Below, in pieces: positions 9,170-17,715 of a stretch of DNA of 64,000 bases. A model generated the notes under the pieces. It was not told where the DNA came from. It saw nothing but the letters and a program-made list of their open reading frames with translations, and ran no database searches. A program made the position numbers and the translations under genes. Source of the DNA: Actinomyces sp. UMB0138 (GTDB lineage Bacteria > Bacillota > Negativicutes > Veillonellales > Veillonellaceae); NCBI RefSeq assembly GCF_002849225.1, contig NZ_PKMC01000003.1, positions 62,001 to 126,000 of the forward strand, read 5' to 3'. Within the stretch, counting starts at the first letter, position 1; every line of letters begins with the position of its first letter.

Positions 9170-9769
9170 CTACGTTGGTTGAGTGCTTGCCTCCATGCGC
9201 TCTATCAGTGAAGTCTGCCACCACCCCAACGCAGAATAGACGGAGGCCACAAAAACATTGCGTTGTTCTTCTGATGGGTCACAATTTTGGGGACCAAACT
9301 GCTCCTGCACGTCGGCCACCCCCACCCCGCCGGGAGTCTCGGCATGTATTCCTAAAGCCCCCGAGATGGAAAGACGCAGATCGTTTATGCCAGCAAGCCA
9401 CTGCCACAGTTGCTCTTCGGGAACGAAAATTTGCCCGTCTGGCCCCGAAGGTTCCGCCAGTTCCCTTTCAAGAACCTGCAAACGCTCCGATTTGACCGAA
9501 CGCAACGAATCCTCGGTCAAAGCACGCAGCTGGGCCGCAATCCTAGGATTCTCGGACAGTGGGGGCAGCAATCGGCGAAGAGACAGCGAATTGGGTTGCT
9601 CGCGTTCTTCTTCCGGTTCCAAAGCGCGCAGCGCCTGCAACAGTTCCCCACTGGGCAAAGGCGCGTCGAGGGCGCGCACAACCTCGGCGATTGCCTGCAA
9701 GAGGATTCCGCGTTCTTCCCTGCTCACCCGCGCAAGGTAGCCGCCCTCGGCACTGGTAAAAGCCTGCAT
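9170..9769 (-). CDS. DUF2017 family protein
   Basis: Protein of 199 aa from ATG 9769, placed between clpS and murI as Rv1332 is in the mycobacterial clpS region. It is mostly alpha-helical, acidic and without signal peptide, membrane segment or cysteine cluster; the segment WLAGINDLRLSISGALGI is the most conserved part I recognise. The ATG lies one base after the clpS stop (9771-9773). A longer frame to 9850 runs into clpS and is rejected. Function unknown; the fixed position beside clpS suggests, but does not show, a link to proteolysis. Confidence 0.85.
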   Translation of the reverse strand: MQAFTSAEGGYLARVSREERGILLQAIAEVVRALDAPLPSGELLQALRALEPEEEREQPNSLSLRRLLPPLSENPRIAAQLRALTEDSLRSVKSERLQVLERELAEPSGPDGQIFVPEEQLWQWLAGINDLRLSISGALGIHAETPGGVGVADVQEQFGPQNCDPSEEQRNVFVASVYSALGWWQTSLIERMEASTQPT

Positions 9770-9770
9770 G

Positions 9771-10052
9771 TTAGCCCTCGCGTTGCTGCGAAACGGTAGC
9801 GGAAATACCGTATTCGTGTAAGGCGGCGGCAATCGCCTCTGCGCGCTCACGCGGGCCGGTAGCTACCGAGACCTTCCCGCGCTCCCGCAATAGGGCAACC
9901 TTTTCAGTAGCAGCTTCAAGACTGAGCCCAAATTGTTTCACTAGCACCCGCTGCAAATACGGATCTAGATTCACCGGATCATCCCAGATCTGTACCGACC
10001 AGGCATGCTGTGCCGCTAGCTTGGGCTGCATCTGGGGTGAACTCTGACTCAT
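9771..10052 (-). CDS. clpS: ClpS, N-end rule adaptor of Clp protease
   Basis: Small adaptor of 93 aa that delivers N-degron substrates to ClpC/ClpP. WDDPVNLDPYLQRVL is the substrate-pocket helix region (N-D-P-V-N signature), followed by KVALLRERGKVSVATGPRERAEAIAAALHEYGISATV. ATG 10052 is preferred over the frame start at 10091 because TACTCT sits exactly six bases upstream, giving a leaderless transcript. It is divergent from pncB. Confidence 0.93.
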   Translation of the reverse strand: MSQSSPQMQPKLAAQHAWSVQIWDDPVNLDPYLQRVLVKQFGLSLEAATEKVALLRERGKVSVATGPRERAEAIAAALHEYGISATVSQQREG

Positions 10053-10058
10053 GCCACT

Positions 10059-10064
10059 AGAGTA
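10059..10064 (-). promoter_or_regulatory. -10 box of leaderless clpS
   Basis: Minus-strand TACTCT, then AGTGGC, then the clpS ATG. There is no Shine-Dalgarno sequence. This supports the start at 10052. Confidence 0.55.
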
Positions 10065-10158
10065 AACAGGTTTCGGCTCAAATATTGGCAAATGAGACAG
10101 TCAAAGGTGTCTTGAAGCCATTTTTGCCCTATTTCAGGACTCTTCGAAGCGATGAAAG

Positions 10159-10164
10159 TACACT
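10159..10164 (+). promoter_or_regulatory. -10 box of leaderless pncB
   Basis: TACACT, then GTGCAT, then ATG 10171. No ribosome-binding site is visible. Spacing of 6 nt matches the other leaderless genes in the window. Confidence 0.55.
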
Positions 10165-10170
10165 GTGCAT

Positions 10171-11523
10171 ATGACTGCCTCACCAGTAACGTCGCTTTTG
10201 ACGGATATGTACGAACTGACAATGATCGACGCGACTTTGAAAAGTGGCATTGCGCAACGGCGCTCAGTGTTCGAACTTTTCGGCCGAAAACTGCCTTCGA
10301 AAAGGCGCTTCGGCGTAGTTGCGGGTACCGCTCGCATCCTGGAAGCACTGCAACGCTTCGAGTTCCAAGACGAGCAAATCGACTACTTGGCTAAGGAAAA
10401 AATCGTCTCGGACGATTGCCTGGACTTTCTGAAGGATTTCCATTTTTCCGGTGACATTATCGGCTATCCCGAGGGCGAATGTTACTTCTCGGGGTCGCCG
10501 CTACTTACCGTCGAATCCACTTTTGCCGAGGCCGTGGTCCTGGAGACCCTCGCCCTGTCCATTTTGAATCATGATTGCGCGGTGGCTTCAGCAGCCTCCC
10601 GAATGACCATTGCGGCACACGGTCGCCCCTGCATGGATATGGGTGCCCGTCGCACCCACGAGCGGGCCGCTATTTCTGCTGCTCGCGCCGCTATCATTGG
10701 TGGGTTCAAGGGCACCTCAGACTTGGAAGCTGCGAAACGTTACGGCATCCCTGCCATTGGTACCGCAGCCCACTCCTTCACCTTGATTCATGACACCGAA
10801 GAGGACGCCTTTGCGGCACAGATTGAGTCGCTGGGAACCGACACCACCCTGTTGGTCGACACCTTCAACGTAGCCAAGGGAGTCGAAAAGGCAGTCCAGG
10901 CTGCCCGGGACGCTGGCGGCGAGCTCGGCACCGTTCGCCTGGACTCTGGTGACCTGGTGGCCCAGGCCTTTACCGTGCGCGGCCAACTAGACTCTTTGGG
11001 CGCCACTGACACCAAGATCACTGTCACCTCTGACCTGGACGAATACCAGATTGCGGCGCTGGGGGCGGCCCCGGTTGATTCCTACGGCGTTGGTACCCGC
11101 TTGGTCACCGGTTCGGGCATCCCCACCGCAGCCCTGGTCTACAAACTGGTAGAACACGAAGGGCCCGACGGCTCTAGGGTGCCGGTAGCCAAGAAGTCCT
11201 CATCGAAGGCCACCGTTGGCGGCAAGAAGTGGGCAGGCCGTATCCGCAACGAAGAAGGATATTCTTCCGAGGAAGTACTTGTAATGGCCGACTGTGAAAA
11301 GGACGCCCTGGCCGAACTCAAGAAGCGGGGAGCTCGCCCTCTGCAGGTGACTTACGTAAAGGATGGCGTTATTGACGAATCCTTCATGGGCGCCCAGGCC
11401 TTGCAGGATGCCGCGGAAAGGCACATAACCGCGCGCAACGAACTTCCCTACCAGGCGTGGCGGTTGTCCGAGGGCGACCCGGCGATCACCACCACATACG
11501 TCGATATTTCCACGAAGGGCTAG
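10171..11523 (+). CDS. pncB: Nicotinate phosphoribosyltransferase
   Basis: NAD salvage enzyme of 450 aa joining nicotinate and PRPP. It begins with LLTDMYELTMIDATLKSG, the family N terminus, then FGRKLPSKRRFGVVAG. It contains GARRTHERAAISAARAAIIGGFKGTSDLEAAKRYGIPAIGTAAHSF, which includes the phosphoribosyl and catalytic His region, and VRLDSGDL. ATG 10171 is chosen over GTG 10165 because the -10 box TACACT ends six bases before it. Its stop codon interlocks with that of the convergent isomerase gene (CTAG at 11520-11523). The pncB-clpS divergent pair is conserved in mycobacteria. Confidence 0.96.
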   Translation: MTASPVTSLLTDMYELTMIDATLKSGIAQRRSVFELFGRKLPSKRRFGVVAGTARILEALQRFEFQDEQIDYLAKEKIVSDDCLDFLKDFHFSGDIIGYPEGECYFSGSPLLTVESTFAEAVVLETLALSILNHDCAVASAASRMTIAAHGRPCMDMGARRTHERAAISAARAAIIGGFKGTSDLEAAKRYGIPAIGTAAHSFTLIHDTEEDAFAAQIESLGTDTTLLVDTFNVAKGVEKAVQAARDAGGELGTVRLDSGDLVAQAFTVRGQLDSLGATDTKITVTSDLDEYQIAALGAAPVDSYGVGTRLVTGSGIPTAALVYKLVEHEGPDGSRVPVAKKSSSKATVGGKKWAGRIRNEEGYSSEEVLVMADCEKDALAELKKRGARPLQVTYVKDGVIDESFMGAQALQDAAERHITARNELPYQAWRLSEGDPAITTTYVDISTKG

Positions 11524-12266
11524 CTCTGAAGCAGGGCGGCGAAGGATTCGCGTTCTTTGTCGCCCTGCTGATCAGAAATGCCGTCAAGGGCAATGACTCC
11601 TGTGAAGTTGTCTTTTTGCAGGTGTTCTAGCAGATCTTCCACGTAGGCCTGCCGCTGGCGCGGAGAAATCTTCAAGTCGCGCTGCAACCGCACGTAGCTG
11701 ACGCGATCAGCTACCTGCGGGTAGGCTGCCTCCATCGGGTGCACGCCACAGGTTAAATAGCTGAGCGGGTCAAATACCAACGAAAAGCTTTCTTCGGTGA
11801 AGCATTCGGCCAGGTCCAATACTCGCGTGGGCACGTCCCCGTAGTATCCCAGCGCGTTCTCGTGTAGATAGACCATCTGGGCTTTCGAAACGACCTCTAT
11901 TATTTGGCCAATGCGCTCAACTACCTCGCCTTTGAAGCGGTCCGGATTGGCCCTGGCCGGGATTTTAAACGAATAACCACAGATTTCTTTACAGCCAAGG
12001 CGAGCAGCCACCTCTACGGCTCGGTGCACCCGCTCCATCGAATAGTCGGCATCTACCGGCATGGTTGCCAAGTCGGTACCCAACGCATAGGCCTGCATGT
12101 CGTATTGGTCTAGCAGATCGCGGATCTGCTGGATCTGGCAGTCGGGCAAGTCTAGGATGGTCCTCCCGAATGCGCTCCGCAGCTCAACCCCGGCGACGCC
12201 GAGCGAATTCAGCCTACCTAGTTGGTCTTCAGGGCTATCGGTCAACAGGCCAGCAACACGCCACAT
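11520..12266 (-). CDS. Sugar phosphate isomerase/epimerase-like TIM-barrel protein
   Basis: Protein of 248 aa of the xylose isomerase-like / AP endonuclease family 2 TIM-barrel superfamily. Visible are GVAGVELRS near the N terminus, CKEICGYSF in the middle and YLHENALGYYGDVPTRVLDL, where His-Glu-Asn is a typical metal-binding triplet. SLVFDPLSYL follows and GVIALDGI lies near the end. Start is ATG 12266 with AAGGA eight bases upstream; the frame extension to 12296 is rejected. It follows the helicase gene on the same strand after 57 bp. Substrate unknown. Confidence 0.75.
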   Translation of the reverse strand: MWRVAGLLTDSPEDQLGRLNSLGVAGVELRSAFGRTILDLPDCQIQQIRDLLDQYDMQAYALGTDLATMPVDADYSMERVHRAVEVAARLGCKEICGYSFKIPARANPDRFKGEVVERIGQIIEVVSKAQMVYLHENALGYYGDVPTRVLDLAECFTEESFSLVFDPLSYLTCGVHPMEAAYPQVADRVSYVRLQRDLKISPRQRQAYVEDLLEHLQKDNFTGVIALDGISDQQGDKERESFAALLQS

Positions 12267-12323
12267 GAGAGTTCCTTCTTCCACGAAAAACGCCACTACA
12301 AAAAGACGTCTCCGGTGCCCATT

Positions 12324-14126
12324 TTACCTTCTTCCGACAAACCAATCCTGAAGTTTCGAGATCCGAGCCTGAATTTGCTCGGTGGTTGCCTGAGCTACCG
12401 GCGGCCCCCCGCAAATGCGTCGCAATTTAGCGTGGATTGTCGAATGTGCCTCCCCGGAAGAACGCGCCCATTTCGCCACTAGCTTGGACAGTTCCTTTCG
12501 CATCTGCGCTCTAGCTCTGTGGTCGGCAATCCCGGCGTTCTTTGACCTGGTCATGGCTGCGGCCTGCGCTTTGCGCTGCTGAGCCATCTGCTTAGTTTGT
12601 CGATCGTGCAGCAAGGTTACTACTTGATCCGGTTCTAGGAGGCCTGGAATGCCCAAGAATTCCTGTTCTTCTACAGATCCCACTTCGGCGATGGTGCCAA
12701 AATCGGAGCCGTCAAAAAGTACGCCAGCGAATTCTGCACCCGAATCTATTGCTTCGAAGCCTCCCAGCAGATCTGAAGAGGCGCTCTCGTTCCTATTCGC
12801 CATTGCCAGAGCACGTTCTTCGGCACTCATTTGGCCGTCTTCTTCAGCCTCTGGCTTGTTCAAGGCATGGTCGCGCTCCACTTCCAGAGACGCGGCAAGG
12901 TCCAGCAGTGGGGCTACAGAAGGCAAGAATACCGAGGCCGTCTCCCCACGTTTGCGCGCACGCACAAACCTACCGATAGCCTGCGCAAAGTACAGCGGCG
13001 TGGATGCCGAAGTTGCATAAACGCCAACTGCTAGGCGAGGTACGTCTACGCCCTCGGACACCATGCGCACCGCAACCATCCAGCGGTCCTTGGAATCTTG
13101 GAACTTATCAATCAGTTCCGAAGCGCCGTCATCATCCGACAAGACGACTACTGGCGACTTCCCTGTGATGCGCGCCAGGTGCCCGGCGTAGGCACGAGCC
13201 TTAGTCTGGTCGGAGGCAATAACCAGCCCCGCTGCGTCCGGAATTTGTCGACGCACCAGATCGAGGCGTTGGTTGGCAGCAGAGAGTACCTCCTGGATCC
13301 ACTTTCCATTCGGGTCCAGAGCGGTACGCCACGCCTGCTTAGTCATGTCTTTGGTCAGCGGTTCGCCTAGCCGGGCCGAAATCTCGTCTCCCGCGCTAGT
13401 GCGCCAATGCATCGACCCGGAATAGGACAAGAAGATGACCGGGCGCACTACCCCGTCGCGTAGTGCGTTGCCGTACCCGTAGGTGAAGTCTGCCTTCGAC
13501 CGCTTGATACCCTGCTCGTCCTCGGCGTAACGCACGAAGGGAATCGCAGAGGTATCCGAGCGGAACGGGGTACCTGTAAGAGCCAACCTGCGAGTAGCTC
13601 CCTCGAAAGCGGTGCGAATCCCGTCTCCCCAGGACTTCGCGTCGCCGGCATGGTGAATCTCGTCAAGAATCACCAGGGTTCGGAATTCGCCCGTACGCTG
13701 CTGGTGCACTCGGGGATTGGCCGCAACCTGCGCGTAGGTAACCGCTACCCCATCAAAGTGGGATCCTGCCCGCCCCTGAGAGTTCTGGAAGGAGGGATCG
13801 ATGTGAATACCGACTCGCGCTGCGGCATCGGCCCACTGCACCTTCAGGTGCTCGGTCGGGCATACGACAGTCATCTTGTCGACCACGCCCGAACCGATCA
13901 GTTCGGTAGCAACACGCAACGCAAACGTAGTTTTACCTGCGCCGGGAGTAGCAACGGCCAGAAAATCCTGCGGCGCGGTGGTCAAGTATTGTTTCAGCGC
14001 AGCAGCCTGCCAAGCGCGCAACGACCCCGCAGTCCCCCATGCCGCCCTCTTCGGGTATGCAGGAGGCAGCTGCTCTGCTGCGAATATTGAAACTTGTTGG
14101 GGTTGGCGCTGATGTTCGGCGCTCAC
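12324..14126 (-). CDS. Superfamily II DEAD/DEAH-type helicase
   Basis: Helicase of 600 aa. Motif I is ATPGAGKTTFALR, motif II is DEIHHAGD, motif III-like is LTGTPFRSD, then RMVSEGVDVPRLAVGVYAT (motif V) and QAIGRFVRARK (motif VI). A basic C-terminal extension has QQRKAQAAAMTRSKNA. I place the start at GTG 14126, which overlaps the TGA of the DUF3039 gene in a GTGA tetranucleotide (14123-14126); the frame extending to 14201 would overlap DUF3039 by 79 bp. This pairing of DUF3039 with an SF2 helicase near pncB and clpS recurs in actinobacteria. Substrate unknown. Confidence 0.85.
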   Translation of the reverse strand: MSAEHQRQPQQVSIFAAEQLPPAYPKRAAWGTAGSLRAWQAAALKQYLTTAPQDFLAVATPGAGKTTFALRVATELIGSGVVDKMTVVCPTEHLKVQWADAAARVGIHIDPSFQNSQGRAGSHFDGVAVTYAQVAANPRVHQQRTGEFRTLVILDEIHHAGDAKSWGDGIRTAFEGATRRLALTGTPFRSDTSAIPFVRYAEDEQGIKRSKADFTYGYGNALRDGVVRPVIFLSYSGSMHWRTSAGDEISARLGEPLTKDMTKQAWRTALDPNGKWIQEVLSAANQRLDLVRRQIPDAAGLVIASDQTKARAYAGHLARITGKSPVVVLSDDDGASELIDKFQDSKDRWMVAVRMVSEGVDVPRLAVGVYATSASTPLYFAQAIGRFVRARKRGETASVFLPSVAPLLDLAASLEVERDHALNKPEAEEDGQMSAEERALAMANRNESASSDLLGGFEAIDSGAEFAGVLFDGSDFGTIAEVGSVEEQEFLGIPGLLEPDQVVTLLHDRQTKQMAQQRKAQAAAMTRSKNAGIADHRARAQMRKELSKLVAKWARSSGEAHSTIHAKLRRICGGPPVAQATTEQIQARISKLQDWFVGRR

Positions 14127-14440
14127 TCGCCGTCCGCCCCGAAAGGCCAGTTCGGTCCGAAGTTCTTCATCTGTTCGTGGATGGCCTTGCACTTGGGACA
14201 CACTGGGAAGCCGCTAGGGTCCCGCAACGGTACCCACACTTTGCCGCAGAGGGCGACTACGGGCGAACCGGTAACGGCAGAGGCCGTGGCCTTGTCCTTA
14301 CGTACGTAATGTGCGAAGCGCTCGTTGTCCCCATCGCCCTTGCTTGGTTTCACTTCTGTTTCTGTGCGCTCAAGCACTGACGTAGACGAGCCCGGGTCAC
14401 CTTGCGCGCCGGACATGTTCCGTATTCCAGAAATGATCAT
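14123..14440 (-). CDS. DUF3039 domain protein (zinc-ribbon-like)
   Basis: Small protein of 105 aa with the DUF3039 core RFAHYVRKDKATASAVTGSPVVALCGKVWVP and FPVCPKCKAIHE. One cysteine plus a CxxC could bind zinc. Start ATG 14440 has TAGACT six bases upstream and is probably leaderless; the second ATG (14416) has no comparable signal. It is translationally coupled to the helicase through a GTGA overlap, so the two proteins probably work together. Function unknown. Confidence 0.85.
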   Translation of the reverse strand: MIISGIRNMSGAQGDPGSSTSVLERTETEVKPSKGDGDNERFAHYVRKDKATASAVTGSPVVALCGKVWVPLRDPSGFPVCPKCKAIHEQMKNFGPNWPFGADGE

Positions 14441-14446
14441 GCCCCC

Positions 14447-14452
14447 AGTCTA
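14447..14452 (-). promoter_or_regulatory. -10 box of leaderless DUF3039-helicase operon
   Basis: TAGACT, then GGGGGC, then ATG 14440 on the minus strand. The spacing is 6 nt. Confidence 0.5.
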
Positions 14453-14555
14453 ACTATTTGATTTGCCCTTGGCTTGCCACCATTGCCCACTTTTACCCAT
14501 TTTCGCAGTTAGCAAGGTTTTGTGTATCTCGTCCTCACTTGCCGGCGAACATAAA

Positions 14556-14583
14556 GAAGAGGACGGGCTAGCCCGTCCTCTTC
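14556..14583 (-). terminator. Rho-independent terminator of hup
   Basis: Perfect 14-bp inverted repeat with arms GAAGAGGACGGGCT and AGCCCGTCCTCTTC and no spacer, so the hairpin opens a few central bases. On the minus strand it is followed by TTTAT. It starts 22 bases past the hup stop. Confidence 0.85.
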
Positions 14584-14604
14584 AAAGTCTTAGCGAAGTC
14601 TTAT

Positions 14605-14889
14605 TTACTTCTTGCCGACTGCCTTCTTCAGGGTGGAGCCAGCGGAGATGCGAACGCCGTAGCCAGCAGGAATCTGGATTTCTTCCTTGGTGCGGGGGTT
14701 ACGGCCGGTGCGTGCTGCACGCTCGACGCGCTCAACCGACATCAGGCCAGTGATCTTTACCGGTTCGCCCTTGGACAGGTTTTCAATAAGGATTTCCTGG
14801 AAGGCGGCCAGAGCGGAATCGGCCTGAGCCTTGGTCAAAGATGCGCGGTCAGCAATGCTCGCGACGAGCTCGGTACGATTTACGGACAT
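14605..14889 (-). CDS. hup: HU-family nucleoid protein
   Basis: DNA-bending histone-like protein of 94 aa. MSVNRTELVASIADRASLTKAQADSALAAF is the helical dimer part. ERAARTGRNPRTKEEIQIPAG is the beta-arm signature that inserts into the minor groove, followed by RISAGSTLKKAVG. It lacks the long Lys/Ala-rich tail of mycobacterial HupB. GAGAGGAAA lies directly upstream of ATG 14889. It is monocistronic with its own terminator. The upstream region is unusually long and AT-rich. Confidence 0.96.
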   Translation of the reverse strand: MSVNRTELVASIADRASLTKAQADSALAAFQEILIENLSKGEPVKITGLMSVERVERAARTGRNPRTKEEIQIPAGYGVRISAGSTLKKAVGKK

Positions 14890-15424
14890 TATTTTCCTCT
14901 CGTGTAGATAAAGAGTTAGGCACCCGCAGGGCCTACTTGTTCAACAAGTTCCGCCCTTATCGTATAGCTACAACAGCAAGTTTGGCCCGAAAAATCGGCC
15001 CAAATGCACTGTTTCTCACTATTATTTCCGGATTGTAGGATCAGATTGACAGAACCAGTCGTACAGGGCACCATACTACCCCCTTTTAGGCATTATTTTG
15101 CAAGAGACCTGGAGTCTCTTGCCAGATAAGCCAGCTTCCAAACTCGGCAGACAGCATTTTCTACACACTTGCCAGCATCGCAGAGTCAAGATTATTGAAC
15201 ATTTCCTGAACTCAACTCTAAAATTATCCACTCATTTAGAAAATAAATATTATTGTTCACTATTTCTAACAGGTGGAAAAATATATTTATAAACAGTCAC
15301 GCATACTTTAGAGGGCGTGGCGATCCGGTGTCCGGCACACCCACCAAGGGCAACCAACAGGAATCGAGCAAGCCTTCGCAACATCGAACCGCGGGGCGCA
15401 TTTCGGCACTATAGCAACGAAACA
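14890..15424. other. Long non-coding spacer between hup and ssrA
   Basis: About 535 bp with no convincing gene. It holds the hup leader and two hairpins. One is at 14981-15004 (arms TTTGGCCCGA and TCGGCCCAAA, loop AAAA, one mismatch) and one at 15101-15121 (arms CAAGAGAC and GTCTCTTG, loop CTGGA). A markedly AT-rich stretch lies at 15180-15300. A GAGGGCG word sits at 15311. An open frame of 64 codons at 15098-15292 has no ribosome-binding site and atypical codons. The spacer borders the tmRNA 3' end, a common integration site elsewhere, but I see no integrase or repeated attachment core. Confidence 0.6.
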
Positions 15425-15451
15425 CCCCGCCATTCCAACGGAACAGCGGGG
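15425..15451 (-). terminator. Terminator downstream of ssrA
   Basis: On the minus strand a 12-bp stem is formed by CCCCGCTGTTCC and GGAATGGCGGGG around a GTT loop (two G-U pairs), then TGTTTCGTT. It lies six bases beyond the tmRNA 3' end. Confidence 0.75.
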
Positions 15452-15457
15452 TAATTG

Positions 15458-15823
15458 TGGAGATGCGGGGAATCGAACCCCGGTCCGGCGGCCGGCCCTT
15501 AGAGCTTCTCCGGGCGCAGTCTGCTAATGATTTTCTTGGCCTTACACATTCACACAGACAAGATGTGTAACAGGCCCAGCCATCTAATTGTCGTTACGCA
15601 GCCGATGGCGTGCTACGCAACCAGTGGCCCTCTAGACGACGCCAGGTCCAGGTCGAAGGCACTCCCTGGGCTGACGGATTCGCTTCGTGCTTAGGCAGCG
15701 AGAGCGAATTCGGTGCGATTGTGTTCGGCACCTATTGTTTTGTGAAGAGCGTTAGCGAGTGGACTTCACATCCTCGGCCCGCTTCCCCTAAACCGACGAC
15801 CACCGTCGAAACCGATCATCCCC
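15458..15823 (-). ncRNA. ssrA: tmRNA (SsrA)
   Basis: Transfer-messenger RNA of about 366 nt for rescue of stalled ribosomes. The 5' end GGGGAUGAUCGGUUUCGACG pairs with the 3' acceptor strand CAUCUCC (one G-U). The T-arm GGGGUUCGAUUCCCC lies just before. The tag frame runs from 15729 to 15691 and encodes AEHNRTEFALAA then TAA; the ALAA end is the degradation signal. After the discriminator A the DNA reads CAATT, so CCA is not encoded and must be added. smpB lies 69 bp upstream on the same strand. Confidence 0.95.
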
Positions 15824-15892
15824 TATGTAGTTTTCAAACAGCAAAAACTGCAAGAAGACATAGTAGCATCGCCCGCGCAGGCTAGGCAAGAG

Positions 15893-16423
15893 CTAATCCC
15901 AGCTGCCAGTGCGCTCGTATTCACGCATGGCCCGCAACGATTCCCTCTTATCCTGCGCCTCCCGCAGGGCCTGTCGCTTATCCCAGTCCTGTTTACCGCG
16001 AGCCAGTGCAATCTGCACTTTTACCCGCCCTCGGACGAAGTACAGTTCCAACGGGACTACCGTGTACCCCTTTGCCTGCACGTCTATGGCCAGCTTTTCT
16101 ATCTGCCGCTTATGCAACAGCAACTTCCGCTTCCGACGCGGAGAATGATTCGTCCACGACCCCGACAGGTATTCGGGAATCATCGCTCCCTGCAGCCATG
16201 CTTCCCCGCGGTCCAGTTCGACCCACGCCTCGCCAATGGAGGCTCGGCCCATGCGAAGCGCCTTTACCTCAGTTCCCATAAGAGAAAGGCCCGCTTCGTA
16301 CGTGTCTTCAATGAAATAATCGTGACGCGCCTTCTTATTACGCGCAATCACCTTCACAGCGTCAGCTTCCGCCTTAGCCTTTTGTGCCGCGCTCTGCTTC
16401 TGCTTCTTCCATTCCTTAGCCAT
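15893..16423 (-). CDS. smpB: SsrA-binding protein SmpB
   Basis: tmRNA partner protein of 176 aa needed for trans-translation. Core motifs: ARHDYFIEDTYEAGLSLMGTEVKALRMGRASI, PRRKRKLLLHKRQI, KGYTVVPLELYFVRGRVKVQIALARGKQDWDKRQ and the basic C-terminal tail. It has about 25 residues of Lys/Ala-rich extension before the usual start of the fold. It lies between the M23 peptidase gene (41 bp upstream) and ssrA, so protein and RNA can be expressed together. Confidence 0.96.
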   Translation of the reverse strand: MAKEWKKQKQSAAQKAKAEADAVKVIARNKKARHDYFIEDTYEAGLSLMGTEVKALRMGRASIGEAWVELDRGEAWLQGAMIPEYLSGSWTNHSPRRKRKLLLHKRQIEKLAIDVQAKGYTVVPLELYFVRGRVKVQIALARGKQDWDKRQALREAQDKRESLRAMREYERTGSWD

Positions 16424-16464
16424 AACTCACCCCCAAAAAGTGCGCTAGCTATTGTACACGGTTG

Positions 16465-17715
16465 CTAAAAACCTGGTAGAGACATCGGATCAATGGTCTG
16501 CCCGTTCTGGTGCACCTCGTAGTGAACGTGGCATCCGGTGACTCGGCCCGTCGCTCCGGTGTAACCAATCAGCTGCCCCTGCTTTACATGCTGTCCCGGG
16601 GAAACTACGTACTGCTGCAGATGCAAGTGCATAGTCACCCATGAGCTGCCGCCAATGACGCCATGGTTGATCATGACCCCATTACCGCCGGTAACGTAAT
16701 CTCCGACCTCGGCAACAGTGCCATCGGCGGTGGCATACTGCGGCGTGCCACAGGCGTTACCCAGATCGACGCCCTCGTGCAGGATAGCCGTACCAAGAAT
16801 TGGGTGGGTCCGGTAACCCCAAGAAGAAGTAACTACCAAAGGCCCGGAAACAGGATGGGCAAAGATTCCCTTCGCGGGAGCTGGCACTCCCCCGCCACCG
16901 GCGGCCCGATTCTTCTGATCTAGCTTGTCGATCTTGCCTTGATATTTAGCCACATCCTTAGACGCGGCATCCAGATCCTTCTGCGCCTCGCCCTTGCGCG
17001 AAGACAGCTCCTTGCTAAGAGCCTCATTCTTAGCCCTCAGCGCATTCAAGTCGCTTAGCCGCTTCTGCTGGGCTTTCTGCGCTGCCTCCGCCGAATCGGC
17101 GGTCTTCTTCGCCTCCGCCTCAAGACCGGCAATCTGGTCTGTCAGCGCGTTCTGACGGTCCTGAGCATTGCGGGTACTGGCAAGCTCGGCCTGCACTTTG
17201 GCAAGATTGGCCGACTCGGCCCTGGACACCTGATCAGCCGCAGCACTAGCATTCGAGAACTGTTCGGTGGTTGCCGAAGTCATAGCTAACTTCAACGTTG
17301 CCGAATGCCCATTTTGGCGGTATGCCTTTGCAGCCACTGCAGCAATCTTTGCAGCCGTCTGATCTGCCTCCTCCTTCGAGGAAGTGATCTTGTCGGCGAG
17401 CCGACGCTGTTCCGCCTTGGCCACTTCCAGCTGATCCGATACCTGCTGGTATTTACGCTGTGCAGCACCATATTCTGCCTGGGCGGAAGCTAGTTGCTTT
17501 TGCGCTCCGGGCAGCTGCGAATTCACCTTATCCAGCGCGAGGGCGGACTTCGACAGATCCGCATTGATGCCTTCGAGGGCGCTGCGGGCCTTCGCTTCGC
17601 GCTGAGCCGCACTGTCGCGTCCATGCACAGCATCATCGCGCTCATCGGCCATAGCAAAAGTGGTTGCTCCCGCGCTCAGAACAATAGCCAAAGAAGCCGC
17701 AAGAAGTTTCTTCAT
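16465..17715 (-). CDS. Coiled-coil M23 peptidoglycan hydrolase, probable FtsEX effector
   Basis: Exported 416-aa protein with an N-terminal signal peptide (MKKLLAASLAIVLSAGATTF, cleavage near AMA-D). A long coiled coil (about 25-270) is rich in Ala, Gln and Lys, and a C-terminal LytM domain follows. Zinc-site motifs are HEGVDLG, MHLHLQQY and GCHVHYEVHQ, so the peptidase looks intact. Start ATG 17715 is directly adjacent to the ftsX stop at 17716. The EnvC-like layout and the operon suggest that FtsX controls it at the division site. Mycobacterial FtsEX instead works with the NlpC/P60 enzyme RipC. Confidence 0.9.
   Translation of the reverse strand: MKKLLAASLAIVLSAGATTFAMADERDDAVHGRDSAAQREAKARSALEGINADLSKSALALDKVNSQLPGAQKQLASAQAEYGAAQRKYQQVSDQLEVAKAEQRRLADKITSSKEEADQTAAKIAAVAAKAYRQNGHSATLKLAMTSATTEQFSNASAAADQVSRAESANLAKVQAELASTRNAQDRQNALTDQIAGLEAEAKKTADSAEAAQKAQQKRLSDLNALRAKNEALSKELSSRKGEAQKDLDAASKDVAKYQGKIDKLDQKNRAAGGGGVPAPAKGIFAHPVSGPLVVTSSWGYRTHPILGTAILHEGVDLGNACGTPQYATADGTVAEVGDYVTGGNGVMINHGVIGGSSWVTMHLHLQQYVVSPGQHVKQGQLIGYTGATGRVTGCHVHYEVHQNGQTIDPMSLPGF

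Noticed and set aside
15098..15292. 64-codon plus-strand frame in the hup-ssrA spacer
   Set aside because: No ribosome-binding site or -10 box, atypical AT-rich codons, and it runs through a hairpin; chance frame.
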